DNA from: Mesorhizobium sp. B2-1-1
GTDB lineage: Bacteria; Pseudomonadota; Alphaproteobacteria; Rhizobiales; Rhizobiaceae
Length of the DNA: 64,000 nucleotides
Assembly: GCF_006442975.2 (NCBI RefSeq)
Contig: NZ_CP083954.1
Location: 1,240,001 to 1,304,000 of the forward strand
Direction of reading: 5' to 3'
The position numbers and the translations under genes are program-made. The notes beneath the pieces are model-generated. The model worked only from the letters and a program-made list of their open reading frames with translations. It was not told the DNA's origin and did not search any database. Of this stretch, positions 63,862 through 64,000 are shown piece after piece (positions within the stretch are counted from its first letter, which is position 1; each line of letters begins with the position of its first letter).

Positions 63862-64000
63862 GCGGTCTCCTCGGAAATTCCTGCCGAACTTGGCGGCAAG
63901 AAGAGAAATTTTTTCGCGAGCGCGACGGGCGCCTGTGGCTTTAGGCATTTGTGGGTTGCCGCCGAGGTGTTAAAAAGATTTGAGCGCTCGCCAGCCGTTG

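Noticed and set aside
63862..64000. 6S RNA gene expected after zapA
   Set aside because: The order zapA-6S RNA is common in alphaproteobacteria, but the 139 bp present do not show a recognisable 6S stem; the RNA may start past the window edge.

Overview
This is a gene-dense, GC-rich stretch of chromosome from an alphaproteobacterium of the order Hyphomicrobiales (Rhizobiales), most likely Mesorhizobium or a close relative. The indicators are a DUF680 protein (a family known mainly from Mesorhizobium), the pyruvate kinase/DUF1036/N-formylglutamate amidohydrolase/DUF1244 cluster, the zapA/DUF4164/transketolase/GAPDH/PGK/class I aldolase cluster, and many small alphaproteobacterial families (DUF1013/TrcR, DUF1192, DUF1127, YdcH, DUF3309). 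I see no rRNA, tRNA, CRISPR array, insertion sequence or phage gene. The window reads as core chromosome with small accessory pockets.

Layout. 1-9 kb: two divergent citrate synthase-like genes, a patatin-like phospholipase, an RND efflux pair (adaptor and inner-membrane pump) and a DUF3309 peptide. 8-17.4 kb: epimerase, DUF680, LysR/MFS pair overlapping at their 3' ends, DUF1244, N-formylglutamate amidohydrolase, DUF1036, pyruvate kinase, a frameshifted hypothetical gene, an alpha/beta hydrolase, an 8-bp tandem repeat with a degenerate inverted arm, and a TPR protein. 17.5-21.3 kb: rpmJ, purK-purE, anti-sigma and ECF sigma factor. 21.4-27.1 kb: a catabolic operon on the minus strand (substrate-binding protein, two permeases, ATPase, RidA, SelA-like PLP enzyme) divergent from an IclR regulator. 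27.1-37.4 kb: two YdcH proteins, ispG, a lytic transglycosylase, a Stf0-type sulfotransferase, a hybrid histidine kinase, two hydrophilic small proteins, an SDR, a polyprenyl diphosphate synthase, mtgA and rpmF. 37.8-41.5 kb: Lrp/AsnC regulator, amino-acid ABC importer parts without an ATPase, and a ureohydrolase. 41.7-49.6 kb: small membrane and stress proteins, HxlR/hydrolase, GST, ArsR, MFS, DUF1192, quinone oxidoreductase, DUF1127 and DUF1013/TrcR. 49.7-55 kb: a frameshifted YafY/WYL regulator beside MGMT-like, DJ-1/PfpI, DUF1127-like, glyoxalase-fold dioxygenase, SGNH hydrolase and DUF899 genes. 55-64 kb: class I aldolase, PGK, a K+/H+ antiporter, GAPDH and transketolase on the minus strand, then DUF4164 and zapA on the plus strand.

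How the genes work together. The right end supplies central carbon metabolism: aldolase, PGK, GAPDH and transketolase, with pyruvate kinase and citrate synthases at the left. Two solute-uptake islands are each paired with a specific enzyme and regulator: IclR with a PLP lyase-like enzyme plus RidA, and Lrp with a ureohydrolase. Their substrates are not determined by the sequence.

The most notable non-coding signal is a palindrome, CTCCTGACA-N6-TGTCAGGAG. It occurs twice, about 40 nt upstream of two start codons at 50.9 and 51.8 kb, next to a YafY/WYL regulator whose reading frame is broken. This suggests a small local regulon whose regulator is damaged or split. I found nothing that is clearly a new defence or mobile system.
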